Shown: in pieces, positions 18,912-28,812 of the stretch
Position numbering within the stretch: the stretch's first letter is position 1
How the letters are laid out: each line of letters begins with the position of its first letter
Source of the DNA: Staphylococcus simiae
GTDB lineage: Bacteria > Bacillota > Bacilli > Staphylococcales > Staphylococcaceae
DNA length: 64,000 nucleotides
Direction: 5' to 3'
NCBI RefSeq assembly: GCF_017357005.1
Contig: NZ_CP071589.1
Coordinates: 1,922,001 to 1,986,000, forward strand
Notes under the pieces: generated by a model
The model's input: the letters and a program-made list of their open reading frames with translations, nothing else
Database searches by the model: none
What the model was told of the DNA's origin: nothing
Position numbers and translations under genes: made by a program

Positions 18912-19865
18912 TTAATTTATAACTTCTTCTAACGTTGGTAAACTGTCGATAGCTCCATATTCCGTTGTTACTTTTGCTGCCACTTTATTACTAAACGCTA
19001 AAATTTCTTGTCCTTCATTTTCAAATAATGTAGTTAAATCTTTAGTGTTTGATGCTAATAATTTACTAATGACCGCTCCAATAAAGGCATCACCTGCACC
19101 TGTTGTATCAACAGCTGTTACTTTAAACCCTTCATGACTGATAGTTTGTCCATCTTTTAAGTAAGCAACTGCCCCGTCCTTACCTTTAGTATAAATGACC
19201 ACTTCAACATTACCTTTAAACAATGATTGTATTGCTTCGTCTTCATCTTTTATACCTGTTATAAACTCTAACTCTTCGTCTGAAACTTTAACTATATGAG
19301 CGTAAGGGATAAATTCCAATATAGCACGACGACAATCTTCTGGGTCATCCCATAATGGTAAACGTACATTAGGGTCAAAGACTACTGTACCCTTTGCAGT
19401 AAGCATATTATCAATCATCGCATGATGCGCTTGTTTCATAGGACTTTCAACTAAATCGACCGAACAAAAATGCATAATATCTTGTGAAGTCAATTGTAAT
19501 TCTTCAATATTATCCTCATGATATAGCATATCTGCAGATGGTTTACGATAAAATGAAAAATCGCGTTGTCCATCTTCAGCTAAACTAACGAAAGCTAATG
19601 CTGTGTTTGCTTCATCCGTACGTTTAATATACGACACATTCACCCCTATGTCAGCAATTGTTTCAATGATACGATCGCCAAAAGCATCATTGCCTAATTG
19701 CGTAATCATATATGCTTGTTGACCTAACTTTTGAACTGCGCAAGCAACATTGCAAGGTGCACCTCCAACTTGTCTAGAAAATGTAGCTACATCTTTTAAT
19801 TTTACATTCGTTGTATTGGGAATAAAATCGATTAATGCTTCACCTATAGCATATAAACGTCTCAT
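18912..19865 (-). CDS. scrK: Fructokinase, PfkB family
   Basis: A 317-residue sugar kinase. The PfkB signatures are GGAPCNVACAVQKLGQ near residue 34 and the C-terminal VTAVDTTGAGDAFIGAVISKLL, which holds the catalytic Asp in GAGDAF. It phosphorylates the fructose released by ScrB to fructose 6-phosphate. The start overlaps the scrB stop by 1 nt, so the two are coupled. Confidence 0.9.
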   Translation of the reverse strand: MRRLYAIGEALIDFIPNTTNVKLKDVATFSRQVGGAPCNVACAVQKLGQQAYMITQLGNDAFGDRIIETIADIGVNVSYIKRTDEANTALAFVSLAEDGQRDFSFYRKPSADMLYHEDNIEELQLTSQDIMHFCSVDLVESPMKQAHHAMIDNMLTAKGTVVFDPNVRLPLWDDPEDCRRAILEFIPYAHIVKVSDEELEFITGIKDEDEAIQSLFKGNVEVVIYTKGKDGAVAYLKDGQTISHEGFKVTAVDTTGAGDAFIGAVISKLLASNTKDLTTLFENEGQEILAFSNKVAAKVTTEYGAIDSLPTLEEVIN

Positions 19866-21346
19866 TAAATATCATTCCTTAAGTCATATTTGGTAAATTG
19901 TAAATAAACTTGTCCTGATTCAGTTGATGTCTTAATGCCAATAGCATCTTCACTTGGGAAAATTCTTGAAGATAGTACTCGTTCTCCATCATTACAGAAT
20001 ATTTCAATACTTGAAGTATCAACAAAAATTTGCAATCTTTTTAGTGGTGTATCTAGAATAGTACTTCTTGTCATATCTTCTACATTAGCTGGTAATAAAC
20101 CACTTTCTGATCTATCAAAAGTTAATTTATTTTGTTCTTTATTATAAGCAATCACTGTTGAAGTTGTTTTAGATGTACGTAATTCAAAGTAAATTTCTGT
20201 AGCATCATTCTCTAATACATCGATGATTAACTCATACTGTTTACCTTCATATGGATGTAATTTACGTGTGAATTTATTGGCATATCCTAATGCTGTTTCT
20301 TTATTATGACGTAGTTTTTCTAAAGCTTTATAAGGACGTTGCTTTAATTTACCGTCTTCTATTGTTAATTCTCTTGGTATTGTTAAACAATGCGCCCAAC
20401 CTTCTTGATCAGTTGGATATTCTATTTCAGGTAATCCCATCCATCCTATTAAAATACGTTGACCATTTTCATCAGTAAAAGTTTGTGGTGCATAAAAATC
20501 AAAACCACGGTCTAATTCAATAAATGATTGATGGTCAAATGTTAACGTATCAATATCAAAATCACCTATCATATAACCTGATTGATAAATATTACGATAT
20601 TTGTCATTGTCAGCTTCTAAGCCTTGTGGGCACATCAGCATAACATCATAACCATCTAACTTAAAGTAATCGGGACATTCCCACATATAACCAAAATTTG
20701 TTAAATGTGTCTTGATTTCTCCCAATAGTTTCCAATTTACAATATCATCAGTGACATATAATAATAATCGCCCTTGTTCTTCATTATTTTGAGCAGCTAA
20801 AATGGCATAGTATTGATCATCTATTTGAAAGACTTTCGGATCTCTAAAATGACTAGTATAACCTTCTGGTTGCTGACTAATCACTGGTTTAGGAAACTTT
20901 TCAATTGTGCCATCCTCTGCCATACGTGCAATCATTTGACTTGAATGTCTGTTCCAATTACTATCTCTATGATTTCCAGTATACATGTAATATAAATGAT
21001 CATTATATTCAAAAGCGCTACCACTATAGACACCATGACTATCATATTTAGTATCTGGCTTTAAAATAGGACCATGCGGCTCAAATGATACTAAATCTTT
21101 ACTAGTATAGTTATACCAATACTTTAATCCATGAACTGCTCCTAATGGAAACCATTGATGGGATACATAATATGTCCCTTTATAATAAATTAAACCGTTA
21201 GGATCATTTAATAATCCAGTTTCTGGTTGTATATGAAACGTTTGTCTATATTTTGATTGATCGACTTTACGTTTTAATTCTTTAAAATACTCTATATCAA
21301 CATCTTCTATACGTCGATATCTCTCTTCTCTTGTCCAATCTATCAT
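19865..21346 (-). CDS. scrB: Sucrose-6-phosphate hydrolase (GH32 invertase)
   Basis: A 493-residue glycoside hydrolase family 32 enzyme. The nucleophile is in HIQPETGLLNDPNGLIYY (the NDPNG motif near residue 47), the stabiliser in FRDPKVF, and the acid/base Glu in YMWECPDYF. A C-terminal beta-sandwich follows. It cleaves sucrose 6-phosphate delivered by the PTS to glucose 6-phosphate and fructose. The scrBK pair is divided from scrR by about 150 bp holding an operator. Confidence 0.94.
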   Translation of the reverse strand: MIDWTREERYRRIEDVDIEYFKELKRKVDQSKYRQTFHIQPETGLLNDPNGLIYYKGTYYVSHQWFPLGAVHGLKYWYNYTSKDLVSFEPHGPILKPDTKYDSHGVYSGSAFEYNDHLYYMYTGNHRDSNWNRHSSQMIARMAEDGTIEKFPKPVISQQPEGYTSHFRDPKVFQIDDQYYAILAAQNNEEQGRLLLYVTDDIVNWKLLGEIKTHLTNFGYMWECPDYFKLDGYDVMLMCPQGLEADNDKYRNIYQSGYMIGDFDIDTLTFDHQSFIELDRGFDFYAPQTFTDENGQRILIGWMGLPEIEYPTDQEGWAHCLTIPRELTIEDGKLKQRPYKALEKLRHNKETALGYANKFTRKLHPYEGKQYELIIDVLENDATEIYFELRTSKTTSTVIAYNKEQNKLTFDRSESGLLPANVEDMTRSTILDTPLKRLQIFVDTSSIEIFCNDGERVLSSRIFPSEDAIGIKTSTESGQVYLQFTKYDLRNDI

Positions 21347-21454
21347 GGTTGTTGTACAGTCCTCCTTTAATAGATTATGTGTTAATCAATTATCATCTAT
21401 TATAACAAAGATTTAACACATCATTTATGATTTATTCATACTTATTATAATACA

Positions 21455-21472
21455 TTTGGTATCGGTTCCAAA
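21455..21472 (-). promoter_or_regulatory. Probable ScrR operator upstream of scrB
   Basis: An 18-bp near-palindrome TTTGGTATCGGTTCCAAA with central CG, typical of LacI/GalR-family operators. It lies between scrR and scrB, about 110 bp upstream of the scrB ATG. Binding by ScrR is inferred. Confidence 0.75.
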
Positions 21473-21493
21473 ATAAATTTAAAAATAAAGCGT

Positions 21494-22444
21494 CTATACT
21501 TTAACATTTATTGTGACGCTATAAGGTGCATGTTCTTTATTTAATAACTGTTGAATTTCTTCAATCGCACGTTGTCCCGCTTCAAAATAATTGAAATGTA
21601 CCGTTTTAATTGAAGGCGATACCAACTGTGTCATAGGATCTCCACCAAAACCATAAACTTGTTGTGGTTTAAGTTGCGTATCGTTATCCGAACAATATTT
21701 ATATATAGCTAATGCTATCGTATCTGTAGCGCCGACAATTGCATCAGCATGACTAATATGTTGCAGTTTTTCTGACACATCTAACTTTGCATCCATATAG
21801 TTAAACACTGTTTCGTGAATGCGTGGTTTAATATGATATTCTTGTAATTTATCTAATAATCCATTTTTTCTATTTATACCTATGGCAATATCATTTTCAC
21901 TAACACTAAACACTTCTACATCTTTATAACCTTGTTGACCTATCCATTCGCCAACAATTTGCCCAGCCATATAATCATTATGAATAATACTATGTAATAA
22001 TTCATGTTGCTGTCCTACAATAACAACTGGAATATCAATTTTTTGAATGGCCTCTATATGTTGATCTGTGATATCAGTTGCCATTAAGACAATACCATCA
22101 ACTTTACTTCGTGCAAATGTTTCTAACGCTGTGATTTCAGCATTAATATCCAATCCAGTATAGTTCAATAATAATTGTGATTGGAATTTTTGACATTGCA
22201 TTGCTAAACCTTTAACCGTCTCGTCAACAGCAAATGAATTCATTCTTGGGATGATAGCACCAATGAGGTGAGTTTGTTTAGCTCTCAAACTTTGTGCAAA
22301 TTGATTTGGCTGATAGTCGTTATCTGCAATAATTTTGGTTAGTTTTTCACTCGTTTCTTTACTAACTGAGCCATTATTTAAAAATCTTGAAACTGTACTT
22401 TTAGATACTCCTGCAATTCTTGCAATGTCTGAAATCGTCTTCAT
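21494..22444 (-). CDS. scrR: ScrR, LacI-family repressor of sucrose genes
   Basis: With the ATG at 22444 (AGGTGA 5 nt upstream) the product is 316 residues and begins MKTISDIARIAGVSKSTVS, a textbook LacI helix-turn-helix; a GTG three codons upstream overlaps the ribosome site and is less likely. The hinge region and a periplasmic-binding-protein-like sensor domain follow (GAIIPRMNSFAVDETVKGL, YGFGGDPMTQLVSPSIKTV). It is transcribed in the same direction as scrBK and lies upstream. Confidence 0.9.
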   Translation of the reverse strand: MKTISDIARIAGVSKSTVSRFLNNGSVSKETSEKLTKIIADNDYQPNQFAQSLRAKQTHLIGAIIPRMNSFAVDETVKGLAMQCQKFQSQLLLNYTGLDINAEITALETFARSKVDGIVLMATDITDQHIEAIQKIDIPVVIVGQQHELLHSIIHNDYMAGQIVGEWIGQQGYKDVEVFSVSENDIAIGINRKNGLLDKLQEYHIKPRIHETVFNYMDAKLDVSEKLQHISHADAIVGATDTIALAIYKYCSDNDTQLKPQQVYGFGGDPMTQLVSPSIKTVHFNYFEAGQRAIEEIQQLLNKEHAPYSVTINVKV

Positions 22445-22545
22445 TTTTATCACCTGTCATTTTTTGTAGCACTTATGTATATTTTAGCATATCTGTAACC
22501 GCTTTAAGTAACTTTTTATGTTAGCTTTGTTAATTCTAACCTTAA

Positions 22546-22579
22546 AAGAGATTCCAATGACTTAACAATAGAATCTCTT
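22546..22579 (-). terminator. Terminator downstream of amtB
   Basis: Hairpin AAGAGATTC/GAATCTCTT with a short T tract on the minus strand, 40 nt beyond the amtB stop. Confidence 0.65.
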
Positions 22580-22617
22580 AATCATTATTATTTTTACTAC
22601 TATGCTTTAGGTAATCA

Positions 22618-23868
22618 TCATCTTTTAATATGACGATTAAAGCGATTTAACTCTCCATAAAAATAGGCGTGCTCACCATGTACAATTTTGTCCAAACCAA
22701 TTTGTGTTTCTTCTTTAGTTACTGATAATGGAGCAAATAATTTTATAGTCCGTGCAATCACATAAGTCATAATAATACTAAACATAATTACTGCACTTAC
22801 ACATAAAATTTGTACGCCTAATACATGTATATTTCCTGAATAAAGAAAGCCATTTTCAATATCAGGATTAGCTTTGTTACTTTGAAATACTGCTGTTAAT
22901 ATAGCACCAATAATGCCTCCCACACCATGTATACCAAAAGCATCTAAAGCATCATTATACTTTAATTTAACTTTGATATAATTTACAACAACATAACAAC
23001 TAGCACCGCCAATGACGGCCATAATGATAGCACTCAAGTAACTTACATAACCAGCAGCTGGTGTAATGACTACTAATCCAGCTAATACACCTAATAATAA
23101 ACCAAGTAAACTCGTTGTATGTTTAAATAAATATTCCAACAGTAACCATCCAAAGGCTCCAGCACTTGCTGCAAGTACTGTATTCGTAAAAGCAAGCATA
23201 GCGATATGATCAAATGTAAAAGCACTACCAACATTAAAACCATACCAACCTACCCATACGAAAATGCCTCCAATCAAAGTAATAATCAAATTATGTGGCG
23301 TTGGTATATCATTTTTCTCATGATTACCTATCATTATTGCCAGTACTAATCCAGAAACCCCTGAAGTAATATGGACGACTGTACCACCAGCAAAATCGAG
23401 CACGCCTAACTTATTAATCCAACCTCCGCCCCATACCCAGTGAGCTACAGGGCTATATACTAAAGCTGTCCAAATGACTACAAAGATGAGATACGGTATA
23501 AACTTCATTTTCTCAGCTATTGAACCGGATAAAATTGAAATCGCAATTGTGCAGAACATCATTTGAAACAACATAAATAATGCTAAAGGTACATGAGGAC
23601 TAATTTCTTTATCAATGTTAAAACCTACATGATCAAGTCCCAAGAAATCTAAATTACCAAACCACAAATTACCATGACCAAAACTTATAGTAAATCCTAC
23701 AGTTATCCAAACAAATGTCACTAAGATAATTGCAGCCATACTTTGCATCACTGTATTTAAGGCATTTTTAGATTGAACTAACCCACCGTAAAATAAACTT
23801 AACCCTGGAGTCATCAACCAAACTAATAATGTACATAAAAATAAAAAAATTGTATCACTAATATGCAT
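22618..23868 (-). CDS. amtB: AmtB/NrgA ammonium transporter
   Basis: Starting at the ATG at 23868 (GGGAGTGA 3-4 nt upstream) gives 416 residues beginning MHISDTIFLFLCTLLVWLMTPG. It has about eleven membrane helices. The family motifs include SLFYGGLVQSKNALN, the aromatic pore region, FAGGTVVHITSG with the first twin-His histidine, and DAFGIHGVGGIIG with the second. It conducts ammonium when nitrogen is scarce. A GlnR box lies upstream; no glnK gene is next to it. Confidence 0.93.
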   Translation of the reverse strand: MHISDTIFLFLCTLLVWLMTPGLSLFYGGLVQSKNALNTVMQSMAAIILVTFVWITVGFTISFGHGNLWFGNLDFLGLDHVGFNIDKEISPHVPLALFMLFQMMFCTIAISILSGSIAEKMKFIPYLIFVVIWTALVYSPVAHWVWGGGWINKLGVLDFAGGTVVHITSGVSGLVLAIMIGNHEKNDIPTPHNLIITLIGGIFVWVGWYGFNVGSAFTFDHIAMLAFTNTVLAASAGAFGWLLLEYLFKHTTSLLGLLLGVLAGLVVITPAAGYVSYLSAIIMAVIGGASCYVVVNYIKVKLKYNDALDAFGIHGVGGIIGAILTAVFQSNKANPDIENGFLYSGNIHVLGVQILCVSAVIMFSIIMTYVIARTIKLFAPLSVTKEETQIGLDKIVHGEHAYFYGELNRFNRHIKR

Positions 23869-23945
23869 ACTTATCACTCCCTTATTGTCATAATAATCTG
23901 ACAATTTAAAAAGAGCAAAAATCGGTCAATAAATGTAACCTATCA

Positions 23946-23962
23946 TGTCATATTTTCTAACA
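23946..23962 (-). promoter_or_regulatory. GlnR box upstream of amtB
   Basis: TGTCATATTTTCTAACA matches the GlnR/TnrA consensus TGTNA-N7-TNACA exactly. It stands about 78 bp upstream of the amtB start. A second imperfect site TGTCA-N8-TGACA is at 23886-23903. Nitrogen control of amtB by GlnR is known in Firmicutes. Confidence 0.85.
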
Positions 23963-23966
23963 AAAA

Positions 23967-24008
23967 AATGCCTCAGCAGTGACATGCATCATCACTTGTT
24001 GAGGCATT
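23967..24008 (-). terminator. Terminator of the sulfur-transport pair
   Basis: Hairpin AATGCCTCA/TGAGGCATT with inner CAGTGA/TCACTT pairing and seven T on the minus strand. It insulates amtB from the upstream yedE-tusA genes. Confidence 0.88.
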
Positions 24009-24032
24009 ATTAGTATTACAGCTGTATTTTAT

Positions 24033-24257
24033 TTATGCTTTTTCAATCGTTATCGTCCATGATGCATCATCTAATTGTTCATAGTTAGTTACTGGATATC
24101 CATTTTCAGCTGCCCAATTAGGAATAGCTTCTGTTGCTTGCGTACAATCAAAATCGATTTTTAATTCGTCACCTATTTCTAAAGTTGTCATCTTCTTTTG
24201 CGCTTCAATTAGTGGAAATGGACAAACCATACCGACTGTCCCAAGTTCATATAACAT
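24033..24257 (-). CDS. TusA-like sulfurtransferase (YedF type)
   Basis: A 74-residue sulfur carrier. The active-site Cys12 is in VCPFPLIEAQKKM, the CPxP motif of the TusA/YedF/SirA family; the ATEAIPNWAAENGY part forms the second half of the fold. It probably receives sulfur moved in by the neighbouring YedE-like transporter, 12 nt upstream in the same operon. Precise pathway not known. Confidence 0.87.
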   Translation of the reverse strand: MLYELGTVGMVCPFPLIEAQKKMTTLEIGDELKIDFDCTQATEAIPNWAAENGYPVTNYEQLDDASWTITIEKA

Positions 24258-24269
24258 TTAAATAACCTC

Positions 24270-25352
24270 CTAAATTGTTTGTGTTTGACTAATCGTTTGT
24301 CTCTGTTGTTTGTTTATCTGTTTCATAGGTCTAATAAATATAAAGTAACTTATTGTCCATACACCTAATATCATTGATCCTAAAGCAATCCATCCTTGCC
24401 AAGACATTGTCGCAGTTTCTACTAAACCATTACCAATCGAACACCCACCAGCAACAGATGCCCCAAAGCCCATGCAGATACCTCCAATTGCGCTATTCTT
24501 AATTGTTGTTCTATCCGGTAAGCGCCACTTAAACTCTCTAGCTCCTCTTGCAGCAATATATGAACCGATAAAGATTCCTAAAACAAGTAAGACACCCCAA
24601 TCAATAAATTGTCGGTCTCCAGATATCAAAAAATGAATTAAGTTCGCAGATGGCGTAGTTATACCTAATCCATATGGGCGTCCTGTTGACGCACTCATTG
24701 GCCACGCAATTAAAGCAATCACTCCCACTGCGATTGCAGCAACAAACGGGTGATATCTTTTTTCAAATAAATAATGTCTTAATCCTGAAAAGCGTTGTTG
24801 CAACTTTGGTACAGCCATTTTAGGTTTAGGTCGTTTTAACGTTTTGATTATAAGAAATACTGTAATAATAGTTAATAACATTACGAGTATCCATATAGGA
24901 ATACCTGTTGTTTGAGAGATATCACTATTAACATTAGTAGATTGATTAATAAATGTCATCACTGGTAATAATATACCAGTTTTGGTTATTGCTGCTGTGA
25001 AGGCATAAAGTACCAAGGCTATCCAACTACCGATGAGTCCCTCTCCTGCACGGTACCATGTTCCTGTGGCACATCCTCCTGCCAATACAATACCTATGCC
25101 AAAGATAAATGATCCAATGATCGTACCAACAACCGGAAAACTATGTGTTGGTATTGTAATCAATCCTAGTCGAGTCAATAATAATAATCCTATACTTTGA
25201 ATTGTGATAGCGATAAGTAAAGCATAAAACATTTTATTACTTTTCTGCACATACATATCACGAAATCCGCCTGCTAAGCAAAAGCGTGTTCTCTGCATTA
25301 CAAAACCTAATAAAACACCAACAATAAGTCCACTAACAATTGTCCAAATCAT
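24270..25352 (-). CDS. YeeE/YedE-family sulfur-compound transporter
   Basis: A 360-residue membrane protein with nine or ten helices and two family repeats, each with a Cys-containing signature: RTRFCLAGGFRDM with GGCATGTWYRAGEG in the first half, and CMGFGASVAGGCSIGNGLV in the second. These conserved cysteines match the thiosulfate channel YeeE/TsuA, where they pass the substrate along. It is followed by its TusA-like partner. Confidence 0.88.
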   Translation of the reverse strand: MIWTIVSGLIVGVLLGFVMQRTRFCLAGGFRDMYVQKSNKMFYALLIAITIQSIGLLLLTRLGLITIPTHSFPVVGTIIGSFIFGIGIVLAGGCATGTWYRAGEGLIGSWIALVLYAFTAAITKTGILLPVMTFINQSTNVNSDISQTTGIPIWILVMLLTIITVFLIIKTLKRPKPKMAVPKLQQRFSGLRHYLFEKRYHPFVAAIAVGVIALIAWPMSASTGRPYGLGITTPSANLIHFLISGDRQFIDWGVLLVLGIFIGSYIAARGAREFKWRLPDRTTIKNSAIGGICMGFGASVAGGCSIGNGLVETATMSWQGWIALGSMILGVWTISYFIFIRPMKQINKQQRQTISQTQTI

Positions 25353-25700
25353 TCAACCACCCTTTTCCGATATGTTTACTAAGTATTATAATTGAATAAA
25401 TTTATGTTTTCAACCTGAGATCATGTTTATTCGAGTTAATTTAGAAATTACATTGATGATACTAGATATGATAAATCTCATAAATATATGATTCATAACT
25501 GTTTATCATGATTCTCTTATGTTAAAACTAATAGATTGGATATAGCTGGAAATAACGTTTGTATGTTCCAAAGATCATCGTCACACTCAACATCAATTTA
25601 CGCTAAATATCTTTTGGACCTATTTTACAAGTTGATATAGACTCAATTACATTCGACAGTCATAAACGATAATAAACTAGCATTGATAACTAATAAATTC
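25353..25700. other. AT-rich intergenic region
   Basis: About 350 bp between the sulfur transporter start and the rex terminator. It must carry the yedE-like promoter near 25370. I see no gene, repeat or clear RNA. Confidence 0.5.
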
Positions 25701-25705
25701 TAATA

Positions 25706-25747
25706 AAAAAAGCAATGTCCTTCATATTTATATGATGAACACTGCTT
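25706..25747 (-). terminator. rex terminator
   Basis: Hairpin AGCAaTGTcCTTCATAT/ATATGATGaACActGCT followed on the minus strand by seven T. Confidence 0.85.
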
Positions 25748-25774
25748 ATTTAAACAATTCTTTAATAGTCTATG

Positions 25775-26410
25775 TTATTCACTATAATTTTTCATAAAAA
25801 ATAATAATGATTGTAATTCAATACCTAAATCAATTTGGTGTACTTGAACATCTGCTGGCGTATTAATGCGACCAGGCGTAAAGTTTAAAATGCCTTTCAC
25901 ACCAGATGCAACTATCTGATCTGCCACTTTTTGTGCAACTCTTTCAGGCGTTGTTAAAATAACTACATCGATATCTTGTTGTTTCAATGTTGATTCTAGT
26001 TCACTATTATCTTTAATAACAACATTACCAATTTTTTGACCTATCACATCTTTTTTAACATCAAAAGCTTCCGTAATAGTCATTTCATCATGTATAGAAA
26101 AGTTATATGTAAGTAGTGCTTTCCCCAGATTTCCGACACCAACGATAGCAATCTTAATTATATCGCTCTCACTTAATTCCGATTTAAAAAATTCTAATAA
26201 ACTATCAATATTATATCCATAACCTTTTTTACCTAATTCGCCAAAATAAGAGAAATCGCGACGAATTGTAGCCGAGTCAATTTGTAACGCTTCGCTAATC
26301 GCTTTGGAGTTTACACGATCAACGCCTTTAGATTTTAATGTGCTAACAAATCTATAGTATAGTGGTAAACGTTTTAAAGTTGCTCGAGGAATTTTAACTT
26401 GGTCAGTCAT
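25775..26410 (-). CDS. rex: Rex, redox-sensing repressor
   Basis: A 211-residue regulator: N-terminal winged helix ([23 protein letters not shown], then [22 protein letters not shown]) and a Rossmann domain with [10 protein letters not shown] that binds NADH/NAD+, ending in a domain-swap helix. It represses fermentation and anaerobic genes until the NADH/NAD+ ratio rises. AAGGAGGAAAT precedes the ATG. It is divergent from the ABC-F gene, as in other Bacillales. Confidence 0.95.
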   Translation of the reverse strand: MTDQVKIPRATLKRLPLYYRFVSTLKSKGVDRVNSKAISEALQIDSATIRRDFSYFGELGKKGYGYNIDSLLEFFKSELSESDIIKIAIVGVGNLGKALLTYNFSIHDEMTITEAFDVKKDVIGQKIGNVVIKDNSELESTLKQQDIDVVILTTPERVAQKVADQIVASGVKGILNFTPGRINTPADVQVHQIDLGIELQSLLFFMKNYSE

Positions 26411-26665
26411 TCGTTATTTCCTCCTTAGAGTTTGAAAGAACTTCTATTTCTGTATTCAAACGATGTAGAGCGTGAATGCAAAATTATTAATAAACAAACA
26501 ATTGATTGCAATGAATACTTAAATATTATACATTATTAATTTTTAAAAATAAATATCTTAGTTTCAAGTATAGTTCTAATACTGTAAAATAGAAAGTAAT
26601 GTATTCATTTCTTATCATACTATATTTATGAAATATGTTGACTATAGACGAAAGGTGACGATTGA

Positions 26666-28597
26666 ATGATACTTTTACAACTTAATCATATAGCAAAATC
26701 ATTCGATGGTGAAGATATTTTTACTGATGTTGATTTTGAAGTCAAAACAGATGAACGTATCGGTATTGTTGGTAGAAATGGTGCTGGTAAATCAACATTA
26801 ATGAAAATTATTGCTGGTGTAGAGGGCTATGATACTGGTACTATCTCCAAAATTAAAAATTTAAAAATTGGCTATTTAACTCAACAAATGACGTTAAATT
26901 CAAATGCCACAGTGTTTGAAGAAATGTCAAAACCATTTAACCATATTAAAAATATGGAACAATTGATTAAACAAGAGACTGATTGGTTAGCACAACATGC
27001 CAACGACTATGATACCACTGAATATAGTGAACATATGGAACGCTATGAGTCTTTGACAAACCAATTTGAACAATTAGAAGGATATCAATATGAAAGTAAA
27101 ATAAAGACAGTATTACATGGTTTAAATTTCACTGAAGAAGATTTTGACAAACCGATTAACGATTTTAGTGGTGGTCAAAAAACTCGATTATCATTGGCTC
27201 AAATGCTGCTAAATGAACCTGACTTATTATTATTAGATGAACCTACTAACCACTTAGATTTAGAAACAACTAAATGGTTAGAAGATTATTTAAGGTATTT
27301 CAAAGGTGCTATTGTCATAATCAGTCATGACCGTTACTTTTTAGATAAAATTGTTACTCAAATTTATGACGTTGCCCTTGGTGGTGTTAAAAAATACATT
27401 GGTAACTACGATCAGTTTATTGCTCAACGTGATCAATACTATCACAAGCGCATGCAAGAATATGAGCGTCAACAAGATGAAATCAAACGTTTAGAAACAT
27501 TTGTTGATAAAAACATTACACGTGCTTCGACAAGCGGTATGGCTAAAAGTCGCCGTAAAATGTTGAAAAAAATGGAACGTATTGATAAACCAATGTTAGA
27601 TGCCAAAAGTGCTAACATCCAATTCGGCTTTGATCGGAACACTGGTAACGACGTCATGCATATTAAACACTTAGAAATTGGTTATAGCTCACCTATCACT
27701 AAACCGATTAATATTGAAGTGTCTAAAGGTGATCATATTGCTATTATCGGACCAAATGGTATAGGTAAATCAACATTAATTAAAACAATTGCTGGCTTAC
27801 AACAACAACTCGGTGGCGACATTAATTTCGGTGCTAACTTAAAAATCGGCTATTATGATCAAAAACAAGCTGAATTTAAATCTAATAAGACAATTTTAGA
27901 CTATGTATGGGATCAATATCGTGACATGAATGAAAAAGATATTCGCGCTGTCTTAAGTCGATTCTTATTCGTGCAAGATGATGTCAAAAAAATAATTAAT
28001 GATTTATCTGGTGGCGAAAAAGCGAGATTGCAACTTGCGCTTTTAATGTTACAACGTGATAATGTCTTAATATTAGACGAACCTACCAATCATTTAGATA
28101 TTGACTCAAAAGAAATGTTGGAACAAGCTTTACAATATTTTGAAGGTACCATACTCTTTGTGTCTCACGATCGTTATTTCATTAATCAACTCGCTAATAA
28201 AGTGTTCGATTTAACCGCTGATGGTGGTACGATGTATCTAGGTAATTATCAATACTATATCGAAAAAATTGAAGAACGAGATGCTTTACAAGCTCAAAGT
28301 GATGCACAAAATAATGACCATCACCTGGAACATACAACGATTAATAAAGAATCTTCTTACCATAGTCAAAAGGAACAACGCCGTCTTCAAAGAAAATTAG
28401 AAAGACAAATTTCTGACTGTGAATCATTAATAGAATCACTAGAGGCTGACATTGAAACTATCGATCAACAATTAACACAACCCGAAATTTTTAATGCCCC
28501 ACAAAAAGCCAATGAACTAGCTATGCAAAAGTCTGATAGCGAACAAAAATTAGAACAAGCAATGATAGAGTGGGAAGAATTACAACAAAAATTATAA
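26666..28597 (+). CDS. ABC-F ATPase, YdiF/Uup type
   Basis: A 643-residue cytoplasmic protein with two ABC domains and no membrane segment. Walker A motifs are GRNGAGKST and GPNGIGKST; signatures are FSGGQKTRL and LSGGEKARL; Walker B ends LLLDEPTNHLD and LILDEPTNHLD. Between them is the linker that in ABC-F factors reaches the ribosome P site. A C-terminal coiled coil (about 560-643) is the Uup/YdiF mark. Position beside rex matches ydiF of Bacillus. It probably aids stalled ribosomes; there is no specific reason to call it a resistance factor. Confidence 0.88.
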   Translation: MILLQLNHIAKSFDGEDIFTDVDFEVKTDERIGIVGRNGAGKSTLMKIIAGVEGYDTGTISKIKNLKIGYLTQQMTLNSNATVFEEMSKPFNHIKNMEQLIKQETDWLAQHANDYDTTEYSEHMERYESLTNQFEQLEGYQYESKIKTVLHGLNFTEEDFDKPINDFSGGQKTRLSLAQMLLNEPDLLLLDEPTNHLDLETTKWLEDYLRYFKGAIVIISHDRYFLDKIVTQIYDVALGGVKKYIGNYDQFIAQRDQYYHKRMQEYERQQDEIKRLETFVDKNITRASTSGMAKSRRKMLKKMERIDKPMLDAKSANIQFGFDRNTGNDVMHIKHLEIGYSSPITKPINIEVSKGDHIAIIGPNGIGKSTLIKTIAGLQQQLGGDINFGANLKIGYYDQKQAEFKSNKTILDYVWDQYRDMNEKDIRAVLSRFLFVQDDVKKIINDLSGGEKARLQLALLMLQRDNVLILDEPTNHLDIDSKEMLEQALQYFEGTILFVSHDRYFINQLANKVFDLTADGGTMYLGNYQYYIEKIEERDALQAQSDAQNNDHHLEHTTINKESSYHSQKEQRRLQRKLERQISDCESLIESLEADIETIDQQLTQPEIFNAPQKANELAMQKSDSEQKLEQAMIEWEELQQKL

Positions 28598-28605
28598 TTT
28601 TACTT

Positions 28606-28648
28606 GAACTCTTATTGTGTTATATACACAATTTAGAGTTCTTTTTTT
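28606..28648 (+). terminator. Terminator of the ABC-F gene
   Basis: Hairpin GAACTCT/AGAGTTC with inner TTGTGT/ACACAA and a run of seven T. Confidence 0.88.
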
Positions 28649-28695
28649 ACAGATTTTTAAAATTTTTATTCACATTATAAATACTGTAATTGTGG

Positions 28696-28812
28696 CTATC
28701 CACAGAGTTATCCTAGTTATCCACAGGTAATATCCCACTAATTTTATCTTGTTTTTTTACTTTTCCAATGATTATCCACATAAAAACAGCAGATATGTAT
28801 AACTTATCCACA
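28696..28812 (+). promoter_or_regulatory. Cluster of DnaA boxes outside the replication origin
   Basis: Three perfect TTATCCACA boxes at 28717-28725, 28772-28780 and 28804-28812, and one with a single mismatch (CTATCCACA) at 28696-28704, all in one orientation within 117 bp of AT-rich intergenic DNA. The flanks (TTATCCTAG, TTGATAAG) look like weaker sites. The neighbouring genes are not dnaA or dnaN, so this is not oriC. I recall that B. subtilis has a DnaA-binding cluster in the gcp-ydiF region, the counterpart of this place. Confidence 0.8.

Noticed and set aside
25353..26665. Rex operator near rex
   Set aside because: No TTGTGA-N6-TCACAA type palindrome was found; half sites such as TTGTGAAAT elsewhere in the window lack the second arm.
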